Below are positions 26,159-34,514 of a DNA stretch of 64,000 nucleotides, piece by piece. The stretch is from NCBI RefSeq assembly GCF_003149185.1, contig NZ_QGDO01000005.1, forward strand, positions 248,001-312,000. Reading direction: 5' to 3'. The stretch is from Sediminitomix flava. Its GTDB lineage: Bacteria; Bacteroidota; Bacteroidia; Cytophagales; Flammeovirgaceae. Each line of letters begins with the position of its first letter. The stretch's first letter is position 1. The position numbers and the translations under genes were made by a program. The notes beneath the pieces were generated by a model, which saw nothing but the letters and a program-made list of their open reading frames with translations, was not told where the DNA came from and made no database searches.

Positions 26159-26938
26159 ATGAAAAAGTTTCTCTTACCCTTCTTCGCTTTTATCACTCTA
26201 ATTTCATGTGGAGTACAGAAAGAAGAAAAAGCACAGACTGAAAATCAAGTAACTGAAGCTCCAGCGGTTTGTATTTGGGATGGGATTTCACTTCGTGAAG
26301 GCGCATCTGCAGATTCTAAATGGTTAGGTTCAATTAGTTTGGGAGAGTCTGTAACTTATCTTGGACTAGAGGAAGTAGATACTCTATCAAAAAAGAAAAG
26401 ATCATACTATAAAGTCAGACTTTCTGATGGTAAAGAAGGTTGGTCATCAATTTACGGGATTGCTCTTAATGCAAAACCAGGAGTTCTTGTTGAAGAATCA
26501 ATCATTCACAAAAGGCCAGATGCACTTACTGCATCAACTAAATCATTCAATCTAGGTGAATTTATTGCAGTAAAAGATATCAAAACAGGTTGGGTTGAAG
26601 TTGTTGGTGCTGAAGGTAAAAAATCGGGTTGGATTAAAAACCAAGGCATCAAAGAAGAATCTGAAGAAGTTGCTGCAGCCATCTTGATCAACAAGAAATT
26701 TGGTTCAGTTGCTAAACTAGAAAACGCCGATGTAGAAACATTGAAATCTTACTTAGAAGGTTTTCAATTTAAAGAAACATTCTTTGGGCAACACATCAAT
26801 CAACTGATTCAAGAAAAAGTTGAAGCAGTAAATATGAGTGAAGCTCCAGAAGAATTGGCTAGTACTGCGGCTGAAACTGAAATGGAAGCTACTGAAGAAG
26901 TACCTGTAGAAGAAGCTAATGCTGAAATTGTAGAATAA
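26159..26938 (+). CDS. SH3-domain lipoprotein
   Basis: 259 residues from the ATG at 26159; the longer frame from 26117 starts with TTG and only adds a hydrophobic leader. Signal MKKFLLPFFAFITLISC ends in a lipobox. Two bacterial SH3 modules follow: CIWDGISLREGASADSKWLGSISLGESVTY...GWSSIYGI and VLVEESIIHKRPDALTAS...GWIKNQGI. The C terminus is a Glu-rich, disordered tail (EMEATEEVPVEEANAE). SH3b domains usually bind peptidoglycan or peptides, so a periplasmic wall-associated role is inferred. Confidence 0.8.
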   Translation: MKKFLLPFFAFITLISCGVQKEEKAQTENQVTEAPAVCIWDGISLREGASADSKWLGSISLGESVTYLGLEEVDTLSKKKRSYYKVRLSDGKEGWSSIYGIALNAKPGVLVEESIIHKRPDALTASTKSFNLGEFIAVKDIKTGWVEVVGAEGKKSGWIKNQGIKEESEEVAAAILINKKFGSVAKLENADVETLKSYLEGFQFKETFFGQHINQLIQEKVEAVNMSEAPEELASTAAETEMEATEEVPVEEANAEIVE

Positions 26939-26961
26939 TCTTCAAGCTTTTTATAAATAAT

Positions 26962-27002
26962 AAAGACCATTTGGATATATGATAATCCAAATGGTCTTTT
27001 CA
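26962..27002. terminator. Bidirectional terminator
   Basis: Perfect 15-bp arms AAAGACCATTTGGAT (26962-26976) and its complement (26985-26999), between two convergent genes. Confidence 0.9.
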
Positions 27003-27005
27003 TTT

Positions 27006-27668
27006 TTAGAAGTCCATGATTTTGTTTATTTCTTCTTGCTGCATCTCAGCTTTCTCTTTGAGTTCACGAGTGAGTGACTCACGAACAATGTTAGTTGCGG
27101 CATCCTTATTGTATTTCATCGACATCATCACATAGGTTAAGCCTGTAGCTTTGTCTACTTTCTTTAGTAGCATAGTGATGTCTGTTCTACCTAGTTTTGC
27201 AGAAACTGTATTTTGGTACGCAGAAACTACTTCAGTGACAGTGGCTGCATCCTTCAAATCTTCGGCATTTGCAATGTTAGATTTGATACGCCCCACAATG
27301 TTACTCCCAATTTGATTAGCGAAGTCAGCCAAACAAAGCTGTTTAGCCTGCTCTTTCGCAGCAGCAAAAGTTCTTGATTTTGCTTCTTGGGTCGTTACAT
27401 AAAACTTTTTCTCACCCGTATCATCTAGTGTATATCTAGCCGCCCATGTATCTTCTACTTGCTTTTCAATTGGGCCATCTCCCCCCATATTTGCATAGCC
27501 TTGTTTACGGATTCGTCTTGCTTCTTTTTTAGCTTCTCTCATTGTTTTGCTGGTTGCTTCATCAAGAGCTGCTTGTTTTTCCTTTTCGTAAAGTGCTCTT
27601 GGCGTTTTTGGGGAACAACCAAAATAAAGAAGAGTAGCGATAAGAAGTATTTTTTGTAATGTCTTCAT
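27006..27668 (-). CDS. LPP20-like lipoprotein
   Basis: 220 residues. Signal MKTLQKILLIATLLYFGC ends in a lipobox. The body has AKSRTFAAAKEQAKQLCLADFANQIGSNIVGRI and a late VDKATGLTYVMMSMKYNKDAATNIV, the alpha/beta pattern of LPP20/FlgP-like lipoproteins, in which an N-terminal helix of alanines is followed by a strand on which the protein is built. The remaining chain is charged and helical. The divergent neighbour at 27830 has a comparable N-terminal helix (KAKSEAMAKAFG), suggesting that the pair works together at the cell envelope. Confidence 0.6.
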   Translation of the reverse strand: MKTLQKILLIATLLYFGCSPKTPRALYEKEKQAALDEATSKTMREAKKEARRIRKQGYANMGGDGPIEKQVEDTWAARYTLDDTGEKKFYVTTQEAKSRTFAAAKEQAKQLCLADFANQIGSNIVGRIKSNIANAEDLKDAATVTEVVSAYQNTVSAKLGRTDITMLLKKVDKATGLTYVMMSMKYNKDAATNIVRESLTRELKEKAEMQQEEINKIMDF

Positions 27669-27829
27669 AGTAAATGGGTTATTAACACTTTTAGCTTGTG
27701 AATGATAGACAAGTCATACTACTTAATTGTCAGTTTGTTTGGAAGTTCATTGATGAGAAAACGAAATATTCTTTTTCTCTGAATAGAATAACTTAGATAG
27801 AGAATACTTTAAATCCAAAATCTAGAGAT

Positions 27830-28738
27830 ATGCCTTTGAAATTAATCCTAATCACTGTTTTTCTGCACTTTTTTTTCGTGGAAAGTAGTTTCTCGCAGAA
27901 AACTAAAATTGTATCTTCTAAAATTATTAGAGCTATTGAGGATGAACACCATATTGGTCAACTAAAAGAAAATATGTTGCAAAAAGCTAAGTCTGAAGCC
28001 ATGGCAAAGGCTTTTGGAACAAATGTTCAACAACATACACATTACCAAATTCAAGCAAAAGGAGATTCAGAATTTCGAGAAGATCATAAACTTACACAAT
28101 CCACAAATTCAGAAGTGAAAGGAGAGTGGGTTAAAACGATTAAAAAAAGTTTTGAATGGTTAGTCGAAGTTGAAGGCCAGAGAAAGGTATTATACTTAGT
28201 TTGTGAGGTAAAAGGGAAGGCAAGAGAAATTAATACTCAGAAAGTAGATTTTACGCTAGAAACTTTGAAATGTCCTAAAAAGGAGCAGTGTATATCTAAC
28301 CAGTTCTTCGATGGAGATCACCTTTACCTTAATTACAAATCACCCAAGAAAGGACATCTGACGATTTTCTACAAAGAAGGAGAGACAGTTTATCAGCTAT
28401 TTCCTTATCAAAAAATGAAGGGAGAGAATGGTGAAGTTCCCGTTTTAAATGCCAACAAGGACTATTTACTTTTCGACCTGAATTCTGCCAAAGATTTTCA
28501 AGTTTCTTCCCATCAAGTAGATGAAATTGGATTAGAGCTTTCTTCTTCAACTCAAGAACTGCATAAAGTCTATGCTATTTTTTCTGAAAGACCTTATGCA
28601 CTGCCATTATCAACGCAAAAGAATGGAATTCCTGTTTTAGAGTATGATAGTTTTCAGAAATGGATTGAAAAAAATAAAATGTTGTCAAGTGACTTTCAAG
28701 AGTTAGTTAAGTTCTTGACTTTATCTCCTAAGCGCTAA
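27830..28738 (+). CDS. Exported protein with LPP20-like N-terminus and DUF4384-like C-terminus
   Basis: 302 residues with signal peptide ending FVESSFSQ. Residues 20-130 (KENMLQKAKSEAMAKAFGTNVQQHTHY, then SFEWLVEVEGQRKVLYLVCEVKGKAREI) resemble an LPP20/FlgT_N-type module. Residues 150-250 (LYLNYKSPKKGHLTIFYKEGETVYQLFPYQK, then NKDYLLFDLN) fit the DUF4384 pattern of a beta sandwich involved in surface or secretion machinery. Three cysteines occur in CPKKEQCISNQ and VCEV. It is divergent from the LPP20-like lipoprotein gene across 161 bp. Function unknown. Confidence 0.6.
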   Translation: MPLKLILITVFLHFFFVESSFSQKTKIVSSKIIRAIEDEHHIGQLKENMLQKAKSEAMAKAFGTNVQQHTHYQIQAKGDSEFREDHKLTQSTNSEVKGEWVKTIKKSFEWLVEVEGQRKVLYLVCEVKGKAREINTQKVDFTLETLKCPKKEQCISNQFFDGDHLYLNYKSPKKGHLTIFYKEGETVYQLFPYQKMKGENGEVPVLNANKDYLLFDLNSAKDFQVSSHQVDEIGLELSSSTQELHKVYAIFSERPYALPLSTQKNGIPVLEYDSFQKWIEKNKMLSSDFQELVKFLTLSPKR

Positions 28739-28743
28739 AAAGA

Positions 28744-28782
28744 AACCCCATCTTAATTTTGAAAGATGGGGTTAAATTTTTT
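28744..28782. terminator. Bidirectional terminator
   Basis: AACCCCATCTT (28744-28754) pairs with 28763-28773, followed by an AT tract with six Ts. Confidence 0.88.
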
Positions 28783-29467
28783 ATGCTTCTAAAACTTCTT
28801 CACCTTTCTGTATCTGTTCGATAAGAGGAGGAAGGTCTTTCATTTTATCAATAATATATTTTACACCTAAGGCTCTCAGTTTTTCGTCATGACCTTTTTG
28901 AATGTGTCTTGCTCCAACAAAGCCAATCACTGTAAGACCTGCAGCTAAAGCAGCTTTTGCACCACTAATGCTATCTTCTACTACAATTGAATTTTCGGTT
29001 GTAGCACCAATTTTATCCATAGCATACAAGTAAAGGTCAGGAGCTGGTTTTGGGTTTTCAACCATATCCGATGAGAAAATTCGATCTTCAAAAAGAGAAT
29101 CAACATCGGCTAGTTTGATAGAATGCTCTACTTGAAATTTATAACTATTAGAAACAACAGCTTTCGTAAGAGGAACTGAAGTATATGCTTCTTTTATATC
29201 TTGTATAGGTCGTAGTTCTCCGTCTACTGCTTTTTCAAAACGATTTGATATTTCCTCTATGTAGCCTTCTGGAAGCTTGAATCCTCTTTCATTTGAATAA
29301 TGATTTAAAATTCCTGAGAATGTAGTGCCTGACCAAGTATTGAAATAGTAATCTACTGAAATATCTACACCGAATTCTTTTAGGTAATCAACCATTACAA
29401 AGGCTGCAAGATATTCTGTGTCTACTATAACACCGTCGCAATCGCTGATTAAATATTCTAATTTCAT
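28781..29467 (-). CDS. HAD-family phosphatase, beta-phosphoglucomutase-like
   Basis: 228 residues. HAD motif I is SDCDGVIVDTEYLA (nucleophile Asp and acid Asp), motif II VVSNSYKF, and motifs III/IV KPAPDLYLYAMDKIG and VVEDSISGAKAALAAG. The helical cap after motif I (YNFNTW-like, residues 20-85) gives subfamily IA, which holds beta-phosphoglucomutase, sugar-phosphate phosphatases such as YfbT/YniC, and phosphoglycolate phosphatase. The exact substrate cannot be fixed; no sugar operon is adjacent. Confidence 0.88.
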   Translation of the reverse strand: MKLEYLISDCDGVIVDTEYLAAFVMVDYLKEFGVDISVDYYFNTWSGTTFSGILNHYSNERGFKLPEGYIEEISNRFEKAVDGELRPIQDIKEAYTSVPLTKAVVSNSYKFQVEHSIKLADVDSLFEDRIFSSDMVENPKPAPDLYLYAMDKIGATTENSIVVEDSISGAKAALAAGLTVIGFVGARHIQKGHDEKLRALGVKYIIDKMKDLPPLIEQIQKGEEVLEA

Positions 29468-29606
29468 AAAGCTATTTTTTATTGAAGTCCAAAAATAGAA
29501 GAATTACTTGATTGAATTGATAACAGAACTTCAACAGATAGCGATTTTTTAGTTTAATAACTTTAAGGAATGAGAATTTTAGTTGTTTTTGAGTTTGCTA
29601 TAAAAA

Positions 29607-29912
29607 TTAGGCATTCGCATTTTGCCAATTTCCAGCATTATAAACTTTTTGATACCCTTCTCTTTCTAGTTGCCCTTTTGCTTGGGAAGCCCTCATTCCA
29701 GATGCACAGACCAAGATGATTGGATGATCTTTCCCTTTCAACTTATTCATAAAATTTGGAAGTGCTACAAGAGGAATATTAATCGAACCTTTTGCATGAC
29801 CAGACTCAAATTCTTGTTTTGAACGAACGTCTACAATCTGAGCACCTTCATCAAGAAGAGCTTTGATATCTACGTCAGTACTGTTTCCGAATAGTGCTTT
29901 AAAGAAATTCAT
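29607..29912 (-). CDS. Single-domain rhodanese-like protein
   Basis: 101 residues, one rhodanese domain with active Cys69 in VCASGMRASQAK and the entry motif IVDVRSKQEFESGHAKGSINIP. Members carry sulfane sulfur from thiosulfate, polysulfide or glutathione persulfide. There is no signal peptide, so it is cytosolic. A 16-bp palindrome lies 60 bp upstream (29973-29988), about where an activator would sit. Monocistronic; no sulfur-oxidation genes are adjacent. Confidence 0.9.
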   Translation of the reverse strand: MNFFKALFGNSTDVDIKALLDEGAQIVDVRSKQEFESGHAKGSINIPLVALPNFMNKLKGKDHPIILVCASGMRASQAKGQLEREGYQKVYNAGNWQNANA

Positions 29913-29942
29913 GTGTTTTATCTTTTTATGATTAATGATAAA

Positions 29943-29988
29943 ACAAAGGTCGAGTTTTTAGAAATGACATGCTGTAACTTAAGTTACA
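29943..29988 (-). promoter_or_regulatory. Palindromic operator and possible -7 box of the rhodanese gene
   Basis: TGTAACTTAAGTTACA (29973-29988) is a perfect 16-bp palindrome. On the minus strand a CCTTTG resembling the end of TAnnTTTG lies at 29943-29948, which would put the palindrome centre near -42, the place used by Crp/Fnr-type class II activators. The identity of the binding protein is an inference. Confidence 0.6.
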
Positions 29989-30001
29989 TGGAATAAGTAT
30001 G

Positions 30002-30047
30002 AAAAAAGAAAACCCTGTGAGCTGAAAAAACAGTCGACAAGGTTTTC
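30002..30047 (-). terminator. Terminator of the sulfotransferase operon
   Basis: GAAAACCcTGT (30008-30018) pairs with ACAaGGTTTTC (30037-30047); on the minus strand the stem is followed by a T run. Confidence 0.8.
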
Positions 30048-30066
30048 AAAGAGCTGATGAATTAAT

Positions 30067-31638
30067 TTAGTACTTCAGCTTTACGTTATTGATTTCTATA
30101 TTACTCCCAATTACACCATTCATATTGTCGCCATCATAGCTAGAACTGAATACTACAATTGCATGAGTTGGAGTAGCAGTCGGGTCTGCCCAATAGCCTT
30201 CTTCAGGGCTAAACTCATCACCTACTTTTGGCTGCATGTGAGCGTAGTCTGGAAGGTTTGGAAGTTCTCCATAATGAATTGGAATGTCCAAATGTTGCCA
30301 GTCAGAGAATGATTCGAAGGAACGATACCAAGCTGTTCCTAAGCGGTAGCGTTTTTCATTTTCACCTGTACCTTCCCTCACCTGAAGAATTATGTAGATG
30401 TCGAATCCATCTTGATAATTATCTTTCGATTTCATTTCTGATTTGAAATCTACTTCAAAGGAACTAGGTCTTGTAGTGAAAGGCATTCCAAAGTTTGTTT
30501 TTGGAATAATCCCGTTCGCTTCCATTGTACCTGTAAATAAAGATCCTGCAGCCAATACCCCCATTACACTCTTAGATTCAAGATGTGCATAAGTATCAGA
30601 ACCTTCTGTTTTAGGCGTTATAGTGTTTGCTGCTATTTTATTCATTGCTGCTCCAATATCACCGCTACCCCATACAGAATTTTCATCGTGACCTGGTAAA
30701 TGGTAATAACCTGCATGACCGCCAATAAAGTTTTTCACTTCAGTATCGTACCAATCATTCATCATAGAAAACTCTACTTGAATAGCTTCTTGTACTCGGA
30801 TAGTCCATTCTTGCGTATTTCCAGATGCAGTAGTGATAATTACTTTTTGAGGCTCACTAAAGTCTGTGATAGTGCTAATTTCAGGATTTGATGATGCTCC
30901 CTCTTGAAGAATAACCTCTGTAACATTCAAGCTTGATAAATCTGTACCTTCTGGCATTGTAATTTCTACCAACTGATGATCAACATAGATAGAATCACTT
31001 ATGGCACCTTCAACCTCTACACTTTTTATAGCAGGTTCATAACTCACATTGATCGTCCATTCACTCTCATCACCAAACTTAGACGTTAGCGTAGTTTTGA
31101 CCGGCTCTGAGAAATCAGAAATCTCCATTGGGTCAGGGTCAGCTGTTGCTCCGTCTGAAATTTCAAATTGAGTTAATCTGATATTAGTTAGATCAGCTTC
31201 ATCACCAACCAATAGATTTACAGTCTGATTTCTTTCATCAAAAATCGCATCTCCATATTGGTGTTCAATGGCAATAGCTGTGATTGACGCTTGTCCGTAT
31301 ACCACTTGAACGGTCCAGTCATAGTCTTGGTAAGTGGTAATTGTATACAGTCTTTCAGTTGTAAAGTCTTCGATTTCTTCTATTTCAGGAGTCATTTCTG
31401 CTCCTTCAGTGATTTGGTATTCTAGCACTTTAATTTGTGAAAGATCAATCTCATCTGCTACCTCAACAGTTACAATTCGGTTTTCAGTATCAATAATTGT
31501 TGGCTCTGTTTGCCCTTCAACATTAAACACTAGAAATTCTCCGAGTACAACTGGATAAGGAACTCTATCTTCAATACAAGATGATATAACACCTAAAAAA
31601 AGTGTAAGGATTAAAAATTTTGAATATGTTCTGTTCAT
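30067..31638 (-). CDS. PCMD-domain surface lipoprotein
   Basis: 523 residues. Signal peptide MNRTYSKFLILTLFLGVISSC ends in a lipobox followed by the acidic IEDR, which favours surface export in Bacteroidota. Three similar beta-sandwich repeats follow (about 30-115, 116-205, 206-285), each with a pattern such as VVLGEFLVF/DLSQIKVLEYQITEGAEMTPE and ending TITTYQDYDWTVQV or WTINVSYE. The C-terminal domain (about 290-523) resembles the putative carbohydrate metabolism (PCMD) domain of Bacteroidota lipoproteins. It is the last gene of an operon with the barrel protein, whose stop is 18 bp upstream. Glycan binding is inferred from the domain. Confidence 0.75.
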   Translation of the reverse strand: MNRTYSKFLILTLFLGVISSCIEDRVPYPVVLGEFLVFNVEGQTEPTIIDTENRIVTVEVADEIDLSQIKVLEYQITEGAEMTPEIEEIEDFTTERLYTITTYQDYDWTVQVVYGQASITAIAIEHQYGDAIFDERNQTVNLLVGDEADLTNIRLTQFEISDGATADPDPMEISDFSEPVKTTLTSKFGDESEWTINVSYEPAIKSVEVEGAISDSIYVDHQLVEITMPEGTDLSSLNVTEVILQEGASSNPEISTITDFSEPQKVIITTASGNTQEWTIRVQEAIQVEFSMMNDWYDTEVKNFIGGHAGYYHLPGHDENSVWGSGDIGAAMNKIAANTITPKTEGSDTYAHLESKSVMGVLAAGSLFTGTMEANGIIPKTNFGMPFTTRPSSFEVDFKSEMKSKDNYQDGFDIYIILQVREGTGENEKRYRLGTAWYRSFESFSDWQHLDIPIHYGELPNLPDYAHMQPKVGDEFSPEEGYWADPTATPTHAIVVFSSSYDGDNMNGVIGSNIEINNVKLKY

Positions 31639-31656
31639 TTATTTAGTCGTTGAAGA

Positions 31657-32376
31657 TTAGAAGTAGAAAGAAACACCAATGTTCAAGCTTAATAGGTCGA
31701 TCATAAAGTCGGCACTACTTGAAGTTCGTGTTGAAGTATCCACTTGATTTTCTGTTTTAGTTTCCCATTCGGTTGAGAACCCAAGAACATTTAGTGAGAC
31801 TTCTACCGCAGTAAAGTCATTGATAAATGCTACTAAACCAGGACTAACACCGATTTCTAGTGCATTAATTCTTGAGAATGAACCATTTGTTTCCCCATCA
31901 ATTGTCGCAATTGATTGTTTCTCTTCGTATGAATGTCCAATACTTGTTTCATTGAATAAGGCAAAACGATTTGAGGTACCAAGTCTCAAATAATTTCTCA
32001 TGAATATTTTGGTACTGAATCGTTGAGAAATATCATCGTATGATGTAGGTGTATCAGATAATATTTCGCTAGAGCCTAAACTTTTCTTTCTTTGGTACAC
32101 AAAACGCCCACCAATCGCCATATCATCTTTGATAAAGTAAGCGGCAAATGGACTTACTTTAAAATTGTAATTCTCAGATGTGGTATTCCCCATCAGGCCT
32201 AAGAGGGCATCGAAATTATGGTAAGATTTTGTATTGTATGCAAAGTCACCCCCGATAAGCCAAGTTCCTTTCTCGATAAATGGCTCAGGAACTTCAATGA
32301 CTCTTTTTTGTGCATAAGAAGTACTCACGTTTAAGGCTATAAACGTGAGTAAGAAAATTGAAAATAGATTTTTCAT
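31657..32376 (-). CDS. Outer-membrane beta-barrel protein
   Basis: 239 residues. Signal peptide ends NVSTSYAQ. The mature chain is a series of amphipathic strands with aromatic girdles (GTWLIGGDFAYNTKSYHNF, FKVSPFAAYFIKDDMAIGGRFVYQRK, KIFMRNYLRLGTSNRFALFNETSIGHSY) ending LLSLNIGVSFYF with a terminal Phe, the barrel-assembly signal. It resembles the small OmpA-like/porin-like 8-strand barrels of Bacteroidota. It lies 51 bp after the YtfJ-like gene and 18 bp before the PCMD lipoprotein gene, so it probably forms a surface complex with the latter. Confidence 0.75.
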   Translation of the reverse strand: MKNLFSIFLLTFIALNVSTSYAQKRVIEVPEPFIEKGTWLIGGDFAYNTKSYHNFDALLGLMGNTTSENYNFKVSPFAAYFIKDDMAIGGRFVYQRKKSLGSSEILSDTPTSYDDISQRFSTKIFMRNYLRLGTSNRFALFNETSIGHSYEEKQSIATIDGETNGSFSRINALEIGVSPGLVAFINDFTAVEVSLNVLGFSTEWETKTENQVDTSTRTSSSADFMIDLLSLNIGVSFYF

Positions 32377-32427
32377 TTGTTTGTCGTTAAGTCATCTTAA
32401 ACAGATCGTGTTCGTGATTTTGACTGT

Positions 32428-33042
32428 TTAAGCACCTTTCTTGGTTTTGTTCGTATTCTTTTGTTGGGTAGATATTGTTGCAGAATTGCTTTTATCTTGC
32501 TCTAAATATCCTTTAAGCCATGTGATGAAACGTTCCGTTTGAGGTTCGCTCAGTTCTTCTTCTTGGTAAAAAAGAACTTCACCTTCTTTGCTGACTACGA
32601 TAATCGCAAACTGGTCATTTACATCTCCAAGGTTCCAAGCTTTCTTTAGAATATGATCAGGGTCTGTGTAGATTTTAACATTATGCTTTGCGTTCTTTTT
32701 TTCTTCCTGTCTGATCATAAATCTGACTACACCATTTGGGAAAAAGGGTGCGTCTTTTAGGTTCACAATACCAAAGCCATAGAAGTCTTCTCCATTTAGT
32801 TCTTCCTCTTTCATTCTTTCGGTCAAAAAAGAATTTCGGCTTGGTTTGTCTGGGTCAGAGTAATAAACCATCAAGACTTTTTCTCCAAAAAATGGAATGT
32901 CAACAGGTTTATCTTTTGAGTCTCTGATTTTTACATTTTCTATTTTATCTCCTACTTCAACGGTTTTTTTCTCTTGAGAAAAACCTAGATTTACGGCAAA
33001 TAAAAGGAGTAAAGTGGGTAAGTAAAATTTATTTGTTAGCAT
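32428..33042 (-). CDS. YtfJ-like thioredoxin-fold exported protein
   Basis: 204 residues with a signal peptide ending VNLGFSQ. The order of motifs follows E. coli YtfJ: EKVLMVYYSDPDKPSRNSFLTERMK, GFGIVNLKDAPFFPNGVVRFMIR, VKIYTDPDHILKKAWNL, FAIIVVSKEGEVLFYQEEELS. As in YtfJ, no CXXC redox pair is present, so it is a thioredoxin fold without disulfide chemistry. The C terminus is basic and disordered. Second gene of the sulfotransferase operon (19 bp after the first). Its role is unknown. Confidence 0.75.
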   Translation of the reverse strand: MLTNKFYLPTLLLLFAVNLGFSQEKKTVEVGDKIENVKIRDSKDKPVDIPFFGEKVLMVYYSDPDKPSRNSFLTERMKEEELNGEDFYGFGIVNLKDAPFFPNGVVRFMIRQEEKKNAKHNVKIYTDPDHILKKAWNLGDVNDQFAIIVVSKEGEVLFYQEEELSEPQTERFITWLKGYLEQDKSNSATISTQQKNTNKTKKGA

Positions 33043-33061
33043 GATGAATTCGAGTTTGATG

Positions 33062-34174
33062 TTATTTTTGAAGTCTGTAGTTCCAACGGTCTAGGGCAAA
33101 TCCCCAGTGTTTTTCTACTTTTTCGATAGTCTCAGGAGCGTAGTTATAAGCGTTTTTCTTATAGCCTTTCTTCTCCCCGATATAAGCCTTGAAGTTCGGT
33201 AGTGCTTCATTATAGCCTTCAAGTCCTAGCTCTTTGTATATCTTTTCGAGATTACCAAAATTGTCTTCTTCAAAGTCTTCAAACCTTAATTCTATCAAGT
33301 TTCCTGATGGAATAAGATGCTTTTCGGCTTCATATTTTTCGTGTACTCCTTTGTAGACTTCAAGAATATTGTTTTCTAGTTTTTCATCAGAAATTTCTTG
33401 TAGGCTAATACCCTCTAAAGTTCCTCTAAAAAACTTTCTAGTTGATTCAAAAACAGTATATGGATTCCTTGTTAGGAAAATGAATTTTGCATCAGGATAA
33501 ATTTCCAATAGTTCTTTTACACGGCTTGTATGAGGCGGATTTTTTGAAATAAAACGTTGCCCTCCAGTGTTCAGAACTGCTTTCTTAACTAACTTCTGAT
33601 AAGTCGTTTTCCATTCCTCAAATTCAGTTTCGGAAATTCCTTCAAACATTAAATATTTTTTGTAATACTCAATCGCATCATTTGGAAAGTACCAAAAGTT
33701 GTAAAAACTATGCGGACACATGTTTCCTATGGCAAATTCTTCTTCTTGAGGATAGTTTACCCCAAGCTCAACATTATCTGTTGCACGTTTTTTAGGCATA
33801 GCAACTTTCATGAAGTTTTTAAAAATCGCTGATCCTGAAAAAAGAATATTTGGGAACACACCATGATAAGTATCTACATAAGCAAATTGCTTGTCTTGGC
33901 TCATGATATTGTGAAGGTGCGTGGTGCCACTTCTCCAATGTCCAAGAATGAAGACTGGTGCTTTATCTATTTTTAATTCATCTATTTTTTGATTGTACGT
34001 TTTGTTTTCTAGCCAAGTAAATGGTTGTGCGATAAGGCTGACTAGTTTTGTTCTTGGGAGTCTGTTTTTCAAAGAAGGGCTAACTTCTCTGTTTTCAATC
34101 ACTTTTTTCAAATTAGGGTAATGGCTTCCGACTAAAGAAGTCATAGCAGGTAAGTTGAAGTCTTTTTTACTCAT
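33062..34174 (-). CDS. PAPS-dependent sulfotransferase-family protein
   Basis: 370 residues. The 5'-phosphosulfate loop is FILGHWRSGTTHLHNIMS, and the 3'-phosphate motif FIFLTRNPYTVFESTRKFFRGT is also intact. The pattern matches the sulfotransferase family, whose prokaryotic members sulfate sugars, lipids or surface polymers with PAPS. It leads the operon with the YtfJ-like protein, the barrel protein and the PCMD lipoprotein. No signal peptide is apparent, so sulfation would take place in the cytosol before export. The acceptor is unknown. Confidence 0.85.
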   Translation of the reverse strand: MSKKDFNLPAMTSLVGSHYPNLKKVIENREVSPSLKNRLPRTKLVSLIAQPFTWLENKTYNQKIDELKIDKAPVFILGHWRSGTTHLHNIMSQDKQFAYVDTYHGVFPNILFSGSAIFKNFMKVAMPKKRATDNVELGVNYPQEEEFAIGNMCPHSFYNFWYFPNDAIEYYKKYLMFEGISETEFEEWKTTYQKLVKKAVLNTGGQRFISKNPPHTSRVKELLEIYPDAKFIFLTRNPYTVFESTRKFFRGTLEGISLQEISDEKLENNILEVYKGVHEKYEAEKHLIPSGNLIELRFEDFEEDNFGNLEKIYKELGLEGYNEALPNFKAYIGEKKGYKKNAYNYAPETIEKVEKHWGFALDRWNYRLQK

Positions 34175-34514
34175 ACCTTTTGCGTGTTAAAAATATTTAT
34201 GCGGTTTTATGATGTACAATTAGTACAGGAAAGACGCACAAAACAGTAAAATGGTATCACTCGCTTAAGATTTATTTTCCTAATTTGATGTTAAATCGAA
34301 TGGTAATGAATGTTACGTTTACATCTAATTGAAATAGAGTGAATTATTTACAAATAGATGTTTGCTAAATGCTATTGATTTGTAAATATTTAAAGGTTTG
34401 TTTTTCGTGATTTAGCTCTGAAATGATTACCCTGATAGGATGATCTTTTCGATATAAAAAAGCCTTACCCATTTAAATGAGTAAGGCTCGAAGAATTGAA
34501 TAAGGTGTGTTCAA
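34175..34514. other. Intergenic region between macroglobulin gene and sulfotransferase operon
   Basis: 340 bp. It contains the promoter of the sulfotransferase operon and, at 34456-34488, the terminator of the macroglobulin gene. No other strong signal. Confidence 0.5.
34456..34488 (-). terminator. Terminator of the macroglobulin gene
   Basis: AGCCTTAC at 34461-34468 pairs with GTAAGGCT at 34481-34488, with an inner ATTTAAAT. On the minus strand the stem is followed by a T run. Confidence 0.88.
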
